From assembly GCF_036324505.1 (NCBI RefSeq), contig NC_086352.1, positions 5,495,501-5,559,500 on the forward strand: 64,000 nucleotides of DNA, written 5' to 3'. Positions 24,153-36,080 of the stretch are shown here, one piece after another (within the stretch, counting starts at the first letter, position 1; every line of letters starts with the position of its first letter). The notes below the pieces were generated by a model that was not told the DNA's origin, did no database searches, and saw only the letters and a program-made list of their open reading frames with translations. The translations under genes and the position numbers were made by a program. This stretch comes from Eleginops maclovinus (Eukaryota; Chordata; Actinopteri; Perciformes; Eleginopidae).

Positions 24153-24309
24153 TAGGTAACATATGCCCCCACGTTAACCCTTTACGTACAATGATAGGTT
24201 CAATTCTGCTGATGCAACAGTAATTCACAAGCTCTCTGTACAGTCTTTCAGGAACTCAGCGACACACACACAAAATGTGAACTTGGTCGGTCGAAGGGTT
24301 TGCAACATA

Positions 24310-24311
<2 letters not shown>

Positions 24312-24373
<62 letters not shown>
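24312..24373. repeat. (CA)n microsatellite
   Basis: About 31 CA units. Confidence 0.97.
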
Positions 24374-24375
<2 letters not shown>

Positions 24376-25444
24376 GCCTCTGCAGCTCTCTAGGTTTCCC
24401 ATCTCCTCCGTATGCTCTGCTCCTCCTCTGGAGTTCAGATGTTTGAATCACCTGATGCATTGAGTCAGCGTGACGGAGCTCAGACCGGCGGTCAGGGACA
24501 CACTCCGGGTTTTGATCAATTATTCAAGCGGTACACTTTGTGTCCTCGAGGCTTTTAGGTGATTAATTAAGACTCCACAGTCGTCTCATTTAGAAACACA
24601 ATGCTACGGTAGGAGAGAGGAGTAATCACAAAGTGCCTGCTTTCAGAAGACGTCGTCTCGTATCCTCTGGTTCTGAGGGTTAGAGGATGGAAACTTTTTC
24701 TAGGAAAAGAGGAGGTAAATTATTGAGTGGAAAAGCCTCTTAACCGCAGACAGGCAGGACACAGTTCTTAACCAGGCAAGCTTTTTAAGATTTGCTTTTC
24801 GTGAAATATTTCCTGATCTGCGGCTTGGATTTAGGGACAGAAATCACTGGTCCCAGTTCAGCTCAAGGTCAGGTCTGAAGTGTTCACCAGAGTTACATTT
24901 CTTGTGTATTTTTATGACCTATAACCATTTGACTAAATCCCACGATCAATACTCATCCTTTAATAAACCCAAGGTGATCCCAGAGGAGATGACACACACA
25001 TTTACATTAAACTGCACAGGGAGCAGAAACACATTGGGGTTAATTGAAGGTGTGTGTCAGGATGTTATGCTGAAACCAACTATCAAAATGAACGCACTAA
25101 TTCTAATGAGGTGTACTGTGGTCTCCGGTTTACCCTTCTAACATTCTCTAGGACACTGTCAACGCTTATAATGCCACAGAGAAAAGTGTGTGAGAGCCTT
25201 CCTGTGCCGCTACCACAGTGGGTAACTACAGCAGTTAATGGTGTGGAGTTCAGAGAGGCATCCTGTCATGAAGTCTGCATTAAAACCAATAACTGTTCTG
25301 TATTGAAAAACAGAAGATATTACTTGCTGTCTCACAGCTCGATTCGTCTTTGATCCAGGTAAATCTGAGCCGGGACAGAGAGCGTAGCAGAGCCAAAGGT
25401 CCATGGTAGCACATCGGGAGGATGCAAACGCGTTCAGTTATTAG
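24374..25444. other. Unique sequence, nothing recognised
   Basis: Frames of 79-99 residues between 24902 and 25353 show no recognisable domain. Confidence 0.4.
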
Positions 25445-25620
25445 GCTCCAAATATCTGGAACAAACTCCCAGAATCCTGCAGGTCTGCTGCTACTCTGCC
25501 TTCTTTTAAATCCAGGCTGAAGACTTTTCCTTTTGCCGCTGCTTTTAATAGAACTATGCTCAGTCTTTCATTTCTGTAAAGCTCGGTGCTGTATAAATAC
25601 ACTTGCCTTGCTTGCAGGAT
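25445..25620 (+). pseudogene. LINE 3' end (reverse-transcriptase C-terminus)
   Basis: Frame 25445-25579 reads APNIWNKLPESCRSAATLPS then FKSRLKTFPFAAAFN and stops at TAA. This is the conserved end of a fish CR1/L2-type LINE protein (A---WN-LP---R-A-TL--FKS-LKT). It is followed by a short GCTGTATAAATA and CTTGCCTTGCTTGC tail, typical of a LINE 3' terminus. Nothing upstream belongs to it, so this is a severely 5'-truncated insertion. Confidence 0.85.
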
Positions 25621-26621
25621 ACCACTGTTTGTGTCCACTGTTCAACAGCGTGTTTGAGGAACAACACTCCTGCAGTCATTTTAACCTAAGTCACAATAGT
25701 TTTGGAAACCTAACCTTGTAGCTTTGTTTCATAAACAAGTGCAATATACGCTCCTGCAATCTCCCCTTTATCCCCATGGTGTACACATCTGCTTTAGCCC
25801 CTGCTGTTGTTATCATGTACATTTCCCAGGACAAATAATGGATCTCTGATTCTAACACGCTTATTGGTTTGGATGTTGGACATACAGACCTGGGATACGT
25901 TGCACGGTTAAACACAAAGTCAGGGACATATTCAATTTAGTGAAAAGTCCCATGTCTTCCTCTCTGTTTAGTTCATAAAGCGAGTCCAACATCTTCCTCT
26001 GGACAGGTTTCTTCCTGCTGCTCTTCAGAAGTTTTGTTGGATTTCAATCTGTTTTCAATTTGGTGCCTCCACATGGAGGAGATCTCCGCCGATAACAGCC
26101 ACACTTAAGTTGAGCAAACAGGCTGAATGCAAAGTGAACTTGGCTCTGTGGTGGCCCCTGAAAAGGTGTCGGTATGTTCACTCCTCCTGTTTACCCTCGA
26201 GAGGCAATCCAAACACATGCAATAAACAAGAGACAGGCTGATAGATGTCTCTGGTTGTATTAGACAATGTCAGACAGGGAAAGCAATGAAAGGACAGACT
26301 CCACCGTCTCAGACAGATGTAGATTTAAAGCAGACTTATTTTTCTGGCTTTAAGAGTAGAGGGAGATTAAACTGTCTGCTTTAAAAACCCTCAGCCCAAA
26401 TTCTCTGTCACTGTCAAACTGGGACAACCTGCGTCCTCCAGACAAACTGTCCACTCACTGTTTAAAGCTGATTAAATTACTGTTTATAAAGAGAGGGGAT
26501 CCTCAGGGGCTGTGGAACAACAATCAAGCTTCACCTAACATGAACCTGCAGTTTATATCCAAGCTTGGACAACTCTTAGGCCTAAACTGCGGGGGGGTTC
26601 TAGAGTGATATAGCATGACTT
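25621..26621. other. Unique sequence, nothing recognised
   Basis: No supported gene or repeat. Confidence 0.4.
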
Positions 26622-27300
26622 AACATTAAGCCCTGCCCACTTTCTGCATCAGAGCGAAGCTGGAAATAAAAGTGTCTTCATGTCTTAAAGAGTCATACAT
26701 TGGACCTCCAACAACAAATACATCCAGAGCTCTGGTTCCTTTACTTGCTGTCCAGAAAAAAGGAGAGTTAAAGAAAGGATCAGAAAAAAAGGGACATTTT
26801 TAAGGGTCCACATTTAGAAAAGAAAAAGATCATTTTTAGGAAAAAGTTGGAAATCCCAAAAAGTAAAAATTTGAATTTTAAAATAAAATCAAAAGGAAAA
26901 AATTGGGAGACAAAAAGTGTGAAGGAGATGATTAGGGCCACACGAAGGAGTTACAATAATGAGAATATAATCGGACATTTGTGAAAGTTGACAAAATAAA
27001 TAATAATCCAGAAACTTGAAAAAAAGGCAGATCTTTTAGGAAAGAGGTGCCCCGCCCACTTTCAAATGAAACCCCTGCATCAGAACGAAGCTGGAGATAA
27101 AAGTGTCTTCACGTCTTAAAGCTGCTGAGTCATATATTCCACCTCCAACAACTAATAGATCCAGAGCTCTGGTTCCTTTACTTCCTCTCCAGAAAAAAGG
27201 AGAGTAAAGAAAGGATGTAAAAAGAAATATCGGGACATTTTTAAAAGACGACATTTAGAAAACCATTTTAAAAAGGCAGATCTTTTAGGAAAAAAGTGAT
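26622..27300. repeat. Direct duplication, two copies about 425 bp apart
   Basis: Copy A 26622-26840 and copy B 27049-27300 share GCCCACTTTC, GAAGCTGGA.ATAAAAGTGTC, CCTCCAACAAC, ATCCAGAGCTCTGGTTCCTT and GGGACATTTTTAA. The motif CAGATCTTTTAGGAAA occurs at ~27029 and ~27286. Between them are A-rich strings (AAAAAGTGTGAA.GAGATGAT) that recur at 30910-30960, so this is probably a dispersed fish repeat. Confidence 0.75.
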
Positions 27301-29142
27301 AATTTGGACAAAATATTCGTAAATGATACATTACACCCTTTCTGTTCCACAGAGAGATTGTTTTCTGGCATCACTTTAACATTTTATGTGGAAAATCTGC
27401 ATATTGGTTTGAGGGGGCACGCCCCCAGAGAGAGGGAGCAGAGACCCTGTTTCCTGGTTTAGGCTGAACCCTGACCTTGATTGAAAAATGTAATTATCGC
27501 CATAAAAAATATGTTCTGACATAAAATAGCAAATTAAAAGCTGAAGTCAATACGTATATCCGTACTGCAGTACGAGACAGTTGTGACACACTTTCTGACC
27601 CAGTAAGTGTCCCATGCTATCACCACATTCATTTAGTTTAATGCATATTGCATAACTCCCCTCCTCACTAATGAGAGTCAGAGTCTGTTTGAGGCGTTTG
27701 ACGTGAGCTTGACACGAGTCTCAAACATGGCAGCAAAAATATTTAATGAGATCATATATAAAAAAAAGAAGATTCAATCCGGGGGAAAGCGTCAAACCCG
27801 TCTCGATTGAGGATGGGGGGAAATTTGTGCTGGACCCCATCAGGTTCAGGCAGAACATCCAAAAATGATTCTCCCAAACTCTGCAGATTTACACAGATTT
27901 CTTCGCCCATACTTTTAGTTTTGCAGCACATTTGCAGTCTGGTTTAGTCTCAGTGTTTCCCGCTCAGTACACTACCTTCTCATTTAGCAAACAGGAGAGA
28001 CAGTTAGACACGAGCAAGTAAAGAAATGGATGTGCCGCAGCCAGAGAGACAGACGTGGGTCTCAGGAGGTGGAGGAGACCAAAGCAGAGCTAAAACGGGG
28101 GGGATATCTGACCTCATCCAGTGGACACAAATACACCAGCAATGGGAGGCTCATGTTGCCTTAGTAAAATACAGCTTATACCTGAATGCAACAACAAATG
28201 AATATAAAAACAACATGTATTCACGCCTGTGCTCGTCCCCCAGACCAAATTTGAGTCCATATGTGTCTCTAAATGTAATGCAATTATGCTCCGTGTTTGG
28301 TATGAACACCTTTACAACCACAGATCTGTGACTCTGCAATAACTGGCCAGCTAGTTTTATCAACTCTCTGGTAAATAATCAGTAAACGCACCTATCATTC
28401 ATAGTTCAAGATGTTGAACTTGGTTTTGGATCATTTTACTGCTCGCCGTCATATTCGCTAAGCTAAACGTGTGGCTAAAGTGTGGCTAACACAATTCCAA
28501 GTAACTGAGGAATCACTGCATGCCTTTTTTTATAAGCAATACTTAATGGAAAGTTGAATCCAACTATTAAGAATATGGTTGGATTTAAAGCTTTTCTTGA
28601 ATCAGTTTACTGCTGACCTTAACAGCCCATGCTTGCTAATGTGCTGCTAAGAAATACGCTCCAGGATAGGGTTCAATGCACCTTACAGGGTAAAATATCC
28701 CAGAACGTTTTTAACCCGTAATCATTTCATGTTGTAATCATACCTCGTGACCTAAATACGACACCATGTGAAGAAAACATCCTCAAATGGTTGGGATTAT
28801 AGCTGGATTTAAGCTTCTCTTGAGTCAGTTTACTGCTAACCAAACTAGCTTACGGAAGCTAACGTGAGGCTCAAAATACATTTGAGGTGAGGGTGAAATT
28901 ATGACTCGTTTCTTTAAACTTCCTGTTTGGCCTCTAAATGTTGGTTTTAAATGACTGTGTTGTCGGTGCATAACGAATGATGAATAAACACTGAAAGCTG
29001 GGTAAAATATTTTAAACTAGAGATCAAACAGCTGCAAAACCATTTCAATACGACTTCAGTCAGGAGCTGTTTTAATCCCTAAATAATTAGAGGTTTAATG
29101 GATTTCCAGTGACTGAGATTGGCTGGATATGTGATGCACTCC
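27301..29142. other. Mostly unique AT-rich sequence
   Basis: Weak local repeats such as TTACTGCTAACC/TTACTGCTGACC with GGATTTAAGC (~28580 and ~28810) hint at an old tandem duplication at 28400-28880. The 101-residue frame at 28026-28331 has no recognised domain. Confidence 0.4.
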
Positions 29143-29151
29143 AGTGTGTGT

Positions 29152-29206
<55 letters not shown>

Positions 29207-29230
29207 TGTGTGTGTGTGTGTGTGTGTGTG
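29143..29230. repeat. (GT)n microsatellite
   Basis: A GT run with one GTAT and one GGGT interruption. Confidence 0.97.
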
Positions 29231-29378
29231 TCTCATTAATTCCCTTTTATTCTGCCTCTCAGATAAGTCAGAGTAATTCCTGTTCACAGAGACTCCATAA
29301 CGTTTCCCGTCCTGATTACCGTTTCCCTTCCGTCGGAGCAAAGGTGAGGTTGAAAGGTTCGAAAGAGAAGAGATACAC

Positions 29379-29448
29379 GAAGAAGAAGAAGAAGCAGAAG
29401 AAGAAGAAGAAGAAGAAGAATTGGAGGAAGAAGGAGGAAGAGGAATAA
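29379..29448 (+). repeat. (AAG)n purine tract
   Basis: AGAAGAAGAAG repeats, with GCAG and TTGG interruptions, continue as GGAGGAAG to 29448. Lys/Glu-rich frames through it are artefacts. Confidence 0.95.
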
Positions 29449-30367
29449 CTCTGTGTGTCGGGTCTTTCATTAATAAAACAGTCCGGGTTAATGTGGAAGT
29501 TGTAATACTCGCATATTAAGCATTACACCAGCATTACATCATTCCTGGAGTGGCTTTTTGTTGTACCTGTGGAAGAGAAACCCCTTATATATCAAAGACA
29601 TATTAAGAGACCTCTAAGGGCAAGAAAATCATGAGCTTAAAGCAAATTATAGCCACAATATAACGCGTTATTCCAGGAGTTATAACGCAACGCCTGATTG
29701 TTAATCATTGTAACACTCAGCGTATAAATCAGGATTGTATAATACGCCATATTTATGAGTGAGGATACCTGATTATATAGAGGTATAAGCAGCTAACTAA
29801 CCCCTTTACACACTGGATCTATGGTTAAAAAGGGTTTTAAAAAGGGTTTTCTTTGCCAGCAAACTCTCCCGGGACAGAAACAGTCCTTGAAGCTAATTCT
29901 GAATCTGAGAAAGTTTTTAAGCATCTTACTGCTTTACTTTATGAGTTCCTTATGAATCACCGTCCTCCTCTTTAATCTGCTCTCTGAGTGAAGAGCTGCT
30001 CGTTACTGCTTCCCCTCGACTCCTCCTCGGCTCTCGCTGCTCCACTCGTGTTTTCCTTCCTGGTGCTGATTACGTTTCTGCAGACGCTCAGTGTTATGGA
30101 GTGTCTCTGAGCACGGAGAGCTCTTCATCTGCATGCAAAGAGGCCTCGAGGAAACACCAGCGATGGCAGGAAGCTGCAGGAACACCTGAGGCCGACTCAA
30201 GACCAGAGGCAAGAACAACTACAGGCCAACGCTGAGGAGTCACTCAGTCAGGAAGTCGAATTTGGACAAAAATTAAGTTGTTCTTATGTACAATTTCAGA
30301 CTGTGTGACCGGTGGTTGGGTGAGACTGTCTCTGGATAAAGAGGACTGGATACAGGGCTCTCAGCCT
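29449..30367. other. Unique sequence, nothing recognised
   Basis: No supported feature. Confidence 0.4.
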
Positions 30368-30431
30368 TTAGACCCGGGCGCTGTACAATAGCTGCCCACT
30401 GCTCCCAGTACTAGGATGGGTTGAATGCAGT
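30368..30431 (+). mobile_element. Partial SINE
   Basis: GGGCGCTGTACAATAGCTGC then CCACTGCTCCCAGTACTAGG then ATGGGTTGAATGCAG matches the central part of the SINE at 15721-15978 in the opposite window orientation. Head and tail are missing or too decayed to see. Confidence 0.75.
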
Positions 30432-30589
30432 GGTGTGCATGTGTGAAATAATAAAGAGGGTTTCCTCCTCCAATTCTGTCCATCTGTCTTCTAATGATTT
30501 AAATAAGGGCTACAAAAGGGTTGGTGCAGGGTGTATTTGTTGTTGTTTGTCCCTCTGTATAGTCTTATTGTTGTTGTTTGATGAGGTTT

Positions 30590-31000
30590 TTAAAGTCTTT
30601 TTGAGTCCCTCTCAAAGACGTAACAATTATGAAAAAATAGTCGGACATTTTTAAAAGTTTTCTAGAAAATAAATATTCGAAATGTATCGTAAAAAAATCG
30701 TGATAGAAAAAGACTGATTGTTTTAAAGATGAAGCAGATTCAGGCAGTCGGCGTATAGATTCACCCTTAAGTATTATCCTACAGAACAGAACAGAGGAGA
30801 CTAACATCTGATCCTCTCAGAATTTTGAGAAGAAGTTTGAACTTGATCTAAAAAGTCAGAATCTTTACGAAAAAATCTGAAGTTTGAAAGAAAATCTAAA
30901 TGAAAAAAAATCGGGACAAAAAAAGTGTGAATTTTAAAGAAGATGATCAGGACCACATGAAGAAGGAGTAGATCTAATGAAGCAGATCCAGGGGGACTGA
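30590..31000. repeat. Relative of the 26.6-27.3 kb dispersed repeat
   Basis: Shared strings in the same order include CAATTATGAAAAAATAGTCGG then ACATTTTTAAAAG, GGGACAAAAAAAGTGTGAA and AGATGATCAGGACCACATGA. They resemble 26890-27000 (ATTAGGGCCACACGAAGGAG, AATCGGACATTTGTGAAAG). Confidence 0.6.
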
Positions 31001-32284
31001 GCCTTTAATTATGGACAGTTTTTATTCATTCTTTATTCAAACAGAGCCACGATATGTCTGAGATGGTCTTTTCATTTGGAAAACATGCATCCGAATCTCA
31101 TGTTTCTTTTAGAGTGACTGTCTGTGATGGGCTTTGAAGGACATAGACATAAAGACATGTTTATGTTTAAATGCAGAGAGGGTTTCAAACTATGAAGAGG
31201 AGTGAGCTTCATGACAGTTAAAGGTGAGCTAATGATGAGAAAGGAACTGCATCTTCATTCACAGGGAACACTAACTGCACATTGCTTTGTGAGAGAAGGC
31301 AGAGCGGCCCGAGAGAGGGACAGCAGGAGATAGTGGTGCCAGGCTCTGGAAGACAGTGAGAGACAGTACCTGCTTGCAGTCTGCGGATCACCTATTCCAG
31401 GGACCTCAACTGAGTACTGTATTCCTTATCACAACTGGAAATAAATCAGCTTTATTGTAACCTTACTGCTTCGTTTGGACTCCTTGCTTAGTAGAGAAAT
31501 TCTTGAACGCAACAGCTTTTATCAACACCAATCCAAATGAATCACCCAGTGGAAATGGAAAGTAGAGATTGTTTGTCTTTTTGAGGGATTTGATTATTAT
31601 CACTAGGCTGATCAATAAACCGGTTCAGTTCCCTTATCATTTATTCAACAGCTTAGTGTAGTTTGGAGGTTAATGCATGACAAAGTATTAAACCCCGCGG
31701 TTGCTAGAATGCCTCCCTATGGTCCCTTCCTAAAAGAGGTTCGGTTTCAATTCGGTTCGTTGTTTTGTCAGCAGGATTACAGAAAAACTACCGGCGCAAT
31801 TGTCATGAAAATGGGTACAAAGGTTTAGTAAGGGCCAAGGAAGACTTGAAGCTGAGGACAAAATCAAAAGACCTTATATGACAGCCTTGGCGGTCGTCTG
31901 CGTTCCCCATGGCCCTTTTGGTTTATTCTTGTTTGTCTTGCATACAGATTCTCAGTTGTATAAAAGACAATTGTCCGCAGTGATTAAACAAGACCATTAT
32001 AAACTGAACGGATTCAAACGGGAGTAATGTACCTTATCGTGAATTAATCACCTAAAACGAGTGTGAATGAGATCCAATTGAAAGCAGGCGGCCCCGGATG
32101 ATGGGGGTCACGCTGCGAGAATAAACAGAGCAGCGGCGGCAACCGACGAGACCCACCGCTCCATACAGACACAGGCGCTAACGTGGCGCAGCGAGGATTA
32201 ATCAGCAGAAAGTGAAGCAGAATATTAGCAGTAATTAAAGGTGAATCAGGGCTGTGGTTCCAACATGTCCCGAAAGCTTTACTG
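31001..32284. other. Unique sequence with a possible LTR-like stretch
   Basis: At ~31400-31510, ACAACTGGAAATAAATCAGC then TTTATTGTAACCTTACTGCT then TCGTTTGGAC resembles the polyadenylation region of a fish retrotransposon LTR. I could not find paired ends, so I do not call a mobile element. Confidence 0.3.
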
Positions 32285-32714
32285 TATGGAGGACAGAACA
32301 GGACATAAGTATAAATAAATAAAATAATAAATAAATGTATTTATTTATTTCCATATTTATTTATTCATGTATTTGTTTATTTGTTTAATTTATTTATTAT
32401 TTTACGTATTAATTTATTCCCACATGTATTTATTTAATTATTTGTTTATTAATTTATTATTTTATTTATTTGTTGATTAATTAATAATTTTACTTATTTA
32501 TTTCTGTATTTATTTATTTCTGTATTTGTTTATTTGTTTATTTATTAATTTATTATTTTACGTATTTATCATTATTTATTTCTGTATTCTGTATTTATTT
32601 ATTTGTTTATTTGTATTTGTTTATTTTGTATTTGTTTATCCCTTTATTTATTTCCAAATGTATTTGTTCTGTTAATGTATTTATTTATCCTTATGTCATG
32701 TTCTGTCCTCCATA
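32285..32714. mobile_element. AT-rich fold-back (inverted-repeat) element
   Basis: TATGGAGGACAGAACAGGAC then ATAAG (32285-32309) is inverted at 32690-32714 with 24 of 25 matches. The interior is nearly all ATAA/TTTA repeats: AAATA-type on the left, TTTAT-type on the right, so the inside can also pair. There is no coding capacity. It is probably a short non-autonomous DNA element whose core has become an (ATTT)n satellite. Confidence 0.8.
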
Positions 32715-33087
32715 TTATCACCTCACAATATTATCAACCCAGTCGTGTTTAAGTGTATTCGTAGAGCAACACTAGACCTGCGTCTCTCTCAGACATTGGC
32801 AGACGGGAGCTTGCATGGTCTGGAGTTGCTCTGCGGTGTGTGCAGCCGCGCAGCGATAATCCGCAGTGACAGGGAAGTGCATGCATTAAAACGCACTGCA
32901 GCACATTACAGGGCAGCGGTGATTCAAAAACAAACAACCTTCTGCAGTTCTGTTGATAGTGTTCTGTTGATAGTGTTCTGATGATGTGTTCTGATGATTG
33001 TGTTCTGATGATTGGGACATGCAGAGGACAGTGGATTGCACTCTGAGGAGGAAAGGCTGAAGTTAAAGGGAACTGGACACCGGAGTT

Positions 33088-33920
33088 TGACCATTGCTCA
33101 GCTGCATGATGAAACCAGCAGTGACCATACTGTACGTTTCGGGTCATTTTGTGGGTCATTGTGGCAGATCTGCTCATGGCTAAAGCTAAAGTGTGATGCT
33201 TCAGGAGCAGTGTGACGATACATAGAGTCAGTCTTGGGTCATTTGAAAGCATTCTGTTGTCCGTTTTCAACTTTTCAATGTTTGGAGTCACTCTTCTCTT
33301 TTTGTGTCTCATTCGGATCCGTTTGCCTCCTCCTGTAGTCATTGTGCATCTATTGTCTGCATGTTGTCTCTCTTATGCAGCTGATTTACTTAAGGTTTGA
33401 CCATTTATCAGCTGCATGACGATACAAGCAGTGACCATACTGTGTATGGGATGTGGTTTTGGTTTTTGTTGTGGTCATTTTGTGTGTCACTGTGGTCATT
33501 TTGTGTGTCACTGTGGTCATTTTGTGTGTCACTGTGGTCATTTTGTGTGTCACTGTGGTCACTGTGGTCATTTTGTGTCTCACTGTGGTCACTGTGGTCA
33601 TTTTGTGTGTCACTGTGGTCACTGTGGTCATTTTGTGTCTCACTGTGGTCATTTTGTGTCTCACTGTGGTCATTTTACAACACTTTTAAGTCGTTTTGTG
33701 TTCATCTTTTGGTCCGTTTTCAACTTCTCGATGTCCTTTTGTGTCGTTTGGAGTCATTTTACATCTCTTCTCTTTTTGTGTCTCATTCGGATCCGTTGGC
33801 CTCCTCCTGTAGTCATTGTGCATCTATTTGTCTGCACGTTGTCTCTCTTATGCAGCTGATTTACTTGATGTTTCACCATTTATTAGCTGCATGATAATAC
33901 ATGCAGTGTAAACGTGACCA
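33088..33920. repeat. Tandem duplication (about 315-480 bp units)
   Basis: TTTGACCAT..(C/A)TCAGCTGCATGA appears at ~33088 and ~33397, with TTTCACCATTTATTAGCTGC at ~33871. GTCCGTTTTCAACTT is at ~33258 and ~33710. CTCATTCGGATCCGTT then GCCTCCTCCTGTAGTCATTG is at ~33308 and ~33782. Unit 2 is longer because of an internal 21-bp array. Confidence 0.88.
33465..33675. repeat. TGTGGTCATTTTGTGTGTCAC minisatellite
   Basis: About ten copies of CATTTTGTGTGTCACTGTGG(T), with CACTGTGGT partial units between, occupy only the second copy of the larger duplication. Long frames through it (VILCVTV or GHFVCHC repeats) are artefacts. Confidence 0.93.
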
Positions 33921-34098
33921 GTTCTGGGTCCTACGGGTCATGGTGTGGGCCACATAACCAGGAACCGGTTACTTGAACAGATGTCACAGTTTGCTGTGGC
34001 GGTAAACAGAGGGAACAGGATTTCTAACCTGGAGGAAACTTTTAAGTATACATCGGGTCGAACAGCAGCACATCCTTCCTCTCTCAGCTCGATAACAG

Positions 34099-34138
34099 CC
34101 GTGCACACACGCGCACACGCACGCACACACACACACAC
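34099..34138. repeat. Short imperfect (CA)n tract
   Basis: GTGCACACACGCGCACACGC followed by CA units. Confidence 0.85.
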
Positions 34139-34402
34139 CGGTGGAGATGTGGCGGCTTACCAGAGTTGCTTTTAAAGCCTCATATCAACGGACACCTCGG
34201 TGTTTAACAGCCCATTCAGACCCTTTAAAAGCCTTCCAGAGAAACATCTGTCTCCATGGTGATCCGGAGCTGCCTCTTCCCTCCCGTGAGGCCCATTTCG
34301 CTCTTTATGTTCCGGACAAAAGACGCCACGACAGGCCTGAACTCGAGGCATTTACAGCACCTCCGGTTCAGCTCTGCAGGGGATAAAACAGGAGGAGAGT
34401 CC

Positions 34403-34518
34403 AGGGTTAACGGGCACCCAGGAGGTGGTGAAACTAAAAGGGAGAGGGGCGGGTAGGCGGGGTTCAGAGAGGGAACAGAGAGCTGTAATGTGGGATAACG
34501 GCTCTCTGCAGGACTTCA
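34403..34518 (+). repeat. Dispersed repeat copy, pair with 36427-36512
   Basis: GGGTTAACGGGCACCCAGGA then GTGGTG, GGGGTTCAGAGAG and GGCTCTCTGCAGGACTT are shared in order with 36427-36512. Confidence 0.75.
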
Positions 34519-35500
34519 AAGACAACTATTTTTGGTACTTCTCCTAACACAAACCTACATGTTATACTTTCAACCCATGCCTTCCCAAACACACCGGTTT
34601 CAGACGGATGGATGGACGGAGAGGAAAGGTGTTAAATACCTGTGGATATGTAAATACTTTCCAGGTTTCATTGTGTGAAACCTTTTGTAGTAATAAAGAA
34701 GACTCCAAGTATTGCTGGCAAATTAGATTAGCAATCATTTAAACAAATCACAAGGAGCCATTAACTCAAAGATTTCTGCAATTACTGTCCAAGAGACCCC
34801 ACCATTCTAGTTATGAGGGCACACACTTCAAATATCAAAGTATGGTTACACAGGAGCAAACTGTATCATCTAATAATTCTGTAGAAAAACAGAAAGAAAA
34901 ACCTTCCGATCAATAATACAAATATGATAACACACCTCACATCCTACAGGGTTATGAAAACCACTAGACCTCCCCTCACTCTGTGGTCGTATGGAAGCCC
35001 AGGGAAAGCATGTCGATCATGGCTTCCCCGTTAAAAATAACCAGAGATAAAGTCAACAGAAAACCTTACTGTAAGAAGGGAGGACATATGGGTATCTGAT
35101 GCTGTTGTCTTCCTTTGTGGAATGTTTCGGATTGGACTTTGTTGGGTTCTGTTGGGTTCTGTTGGGTTCTGTTGGGTTCTAATTTCTATATTAAGATGGT
35201 CTAAAATGAATCTAGAAGACTTCTGCTCTAAATTTAACCGGATTTATTAATACAGTGATATGATAAGTTTGCAATGGACGCCATGCCGAGGTCTTCTCCT
35301 ATGGAACTGGTCCACAGGCCGCTATCGAGTGGTTAGCTGTCTACAGCGTCGTAGGAAGAAGGGTCGATCTCACCCTTCTCAAACAGTTTTCTACTCTAAG
35401 GTTCCTCCGGTCCCGTTGTCACTCATTGGTTAGCAGCAGGGGACGGATCCTGTTGGCCCCCTGCTGTCACATGGGCACATCTCCGTCTCTTCTATTGTAG
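34519..35500. other. Unique sequence with a 10-bp repeat
   Basis: No gene supported. It contains the GTTGGGTTCT array listed separately. Confidence 0.4.
35142..35181. repeat. 10-bp tandem repeat GTTGGGTTCT, about 4 copies
   Basis: Four perfect consecutive copies preceded by a partial one. Confidence 0.93.
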
Positions 35501-36080
35501 GACCGGCTGGACCCAGGTGAATAGCACAACACTAAAGCCTATCCTATCACTTCATAAACAAGCTCTCAACGTTTTGGACAGAAAATCTAAGCTATACCAC
35601 CATTGCAAAATCCTGGACAAACATAACCTGCTCAGCTGGGAACCTCTTTTGAAACACACTGATGCATGTCTCAGTTTTAAGACTATAAATGGCAAGGCCC
35701 CCCCCACTCAGCACTGTTATACAGCAGAACCACAAGGTCGGCCCTAAGAGGGGACTGTTGGTCCCTCTTGGGTCTCAGTTCCTTTGGTAAACTGTGCTTC
35801 TCTGTGAGGGCTTCCCAACTTTGGAACACCATACCAATACCGATAAGGAATAGCTCCTCCTTTCACACATTTAACCACTCTTATGAGAACGGGCTTTTAA
35901 GCAGTCAAAAATGTGAACACTTTGACTGCATAGTATGATAGTATTTAATCTGTGTGTTTGTCTGTTCCTATGTATGCTTATGGTGTTGTATGATCTGTGT
36001 GTAGTTTGCTTTTGAATTATTTATGCTGGCTAACACTGGCACATGTTGATCAATGTGCACTGTCCTTTAAGTGAATGAAC
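35500..36080 (+). pseudogene. LINE reverse-transcriptase C-terminal fragment with frameshift
   Basis: From ~35505 the plus strand encodes WTQVNSTTLKPILSLHKQAL, then LDRKSKLYHHCKILDKHNLL and SFKTINGKAPP. A one-base frameshift near 35727 leads to SALRGDC, FGKLCFSVRASQLWNTIPIP and FHTFNHSYENGLLSSQ, with a stop at 35936-35938. The order (QA--V-D-K---YHHC-IL-K-NLLS; F--K-ING-APP; FSV-A--LWN-IP--IR) is the C-terminal part of a fish non-LTR retrotransposon protein. 35939-36080 looks like its 3' UTR (CAATGTGCACTGTCCTTTAA). It is 5'-truncated and dead, and of a different lineage from the fragments at 14.6 and 25.4 kb. Confidence 0.82.

Noticed and set aside
28026..28331. 101-residue plus-strand frame
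   Set aside because: No recognised domain; an antisense frame of similar openness overlaps it.
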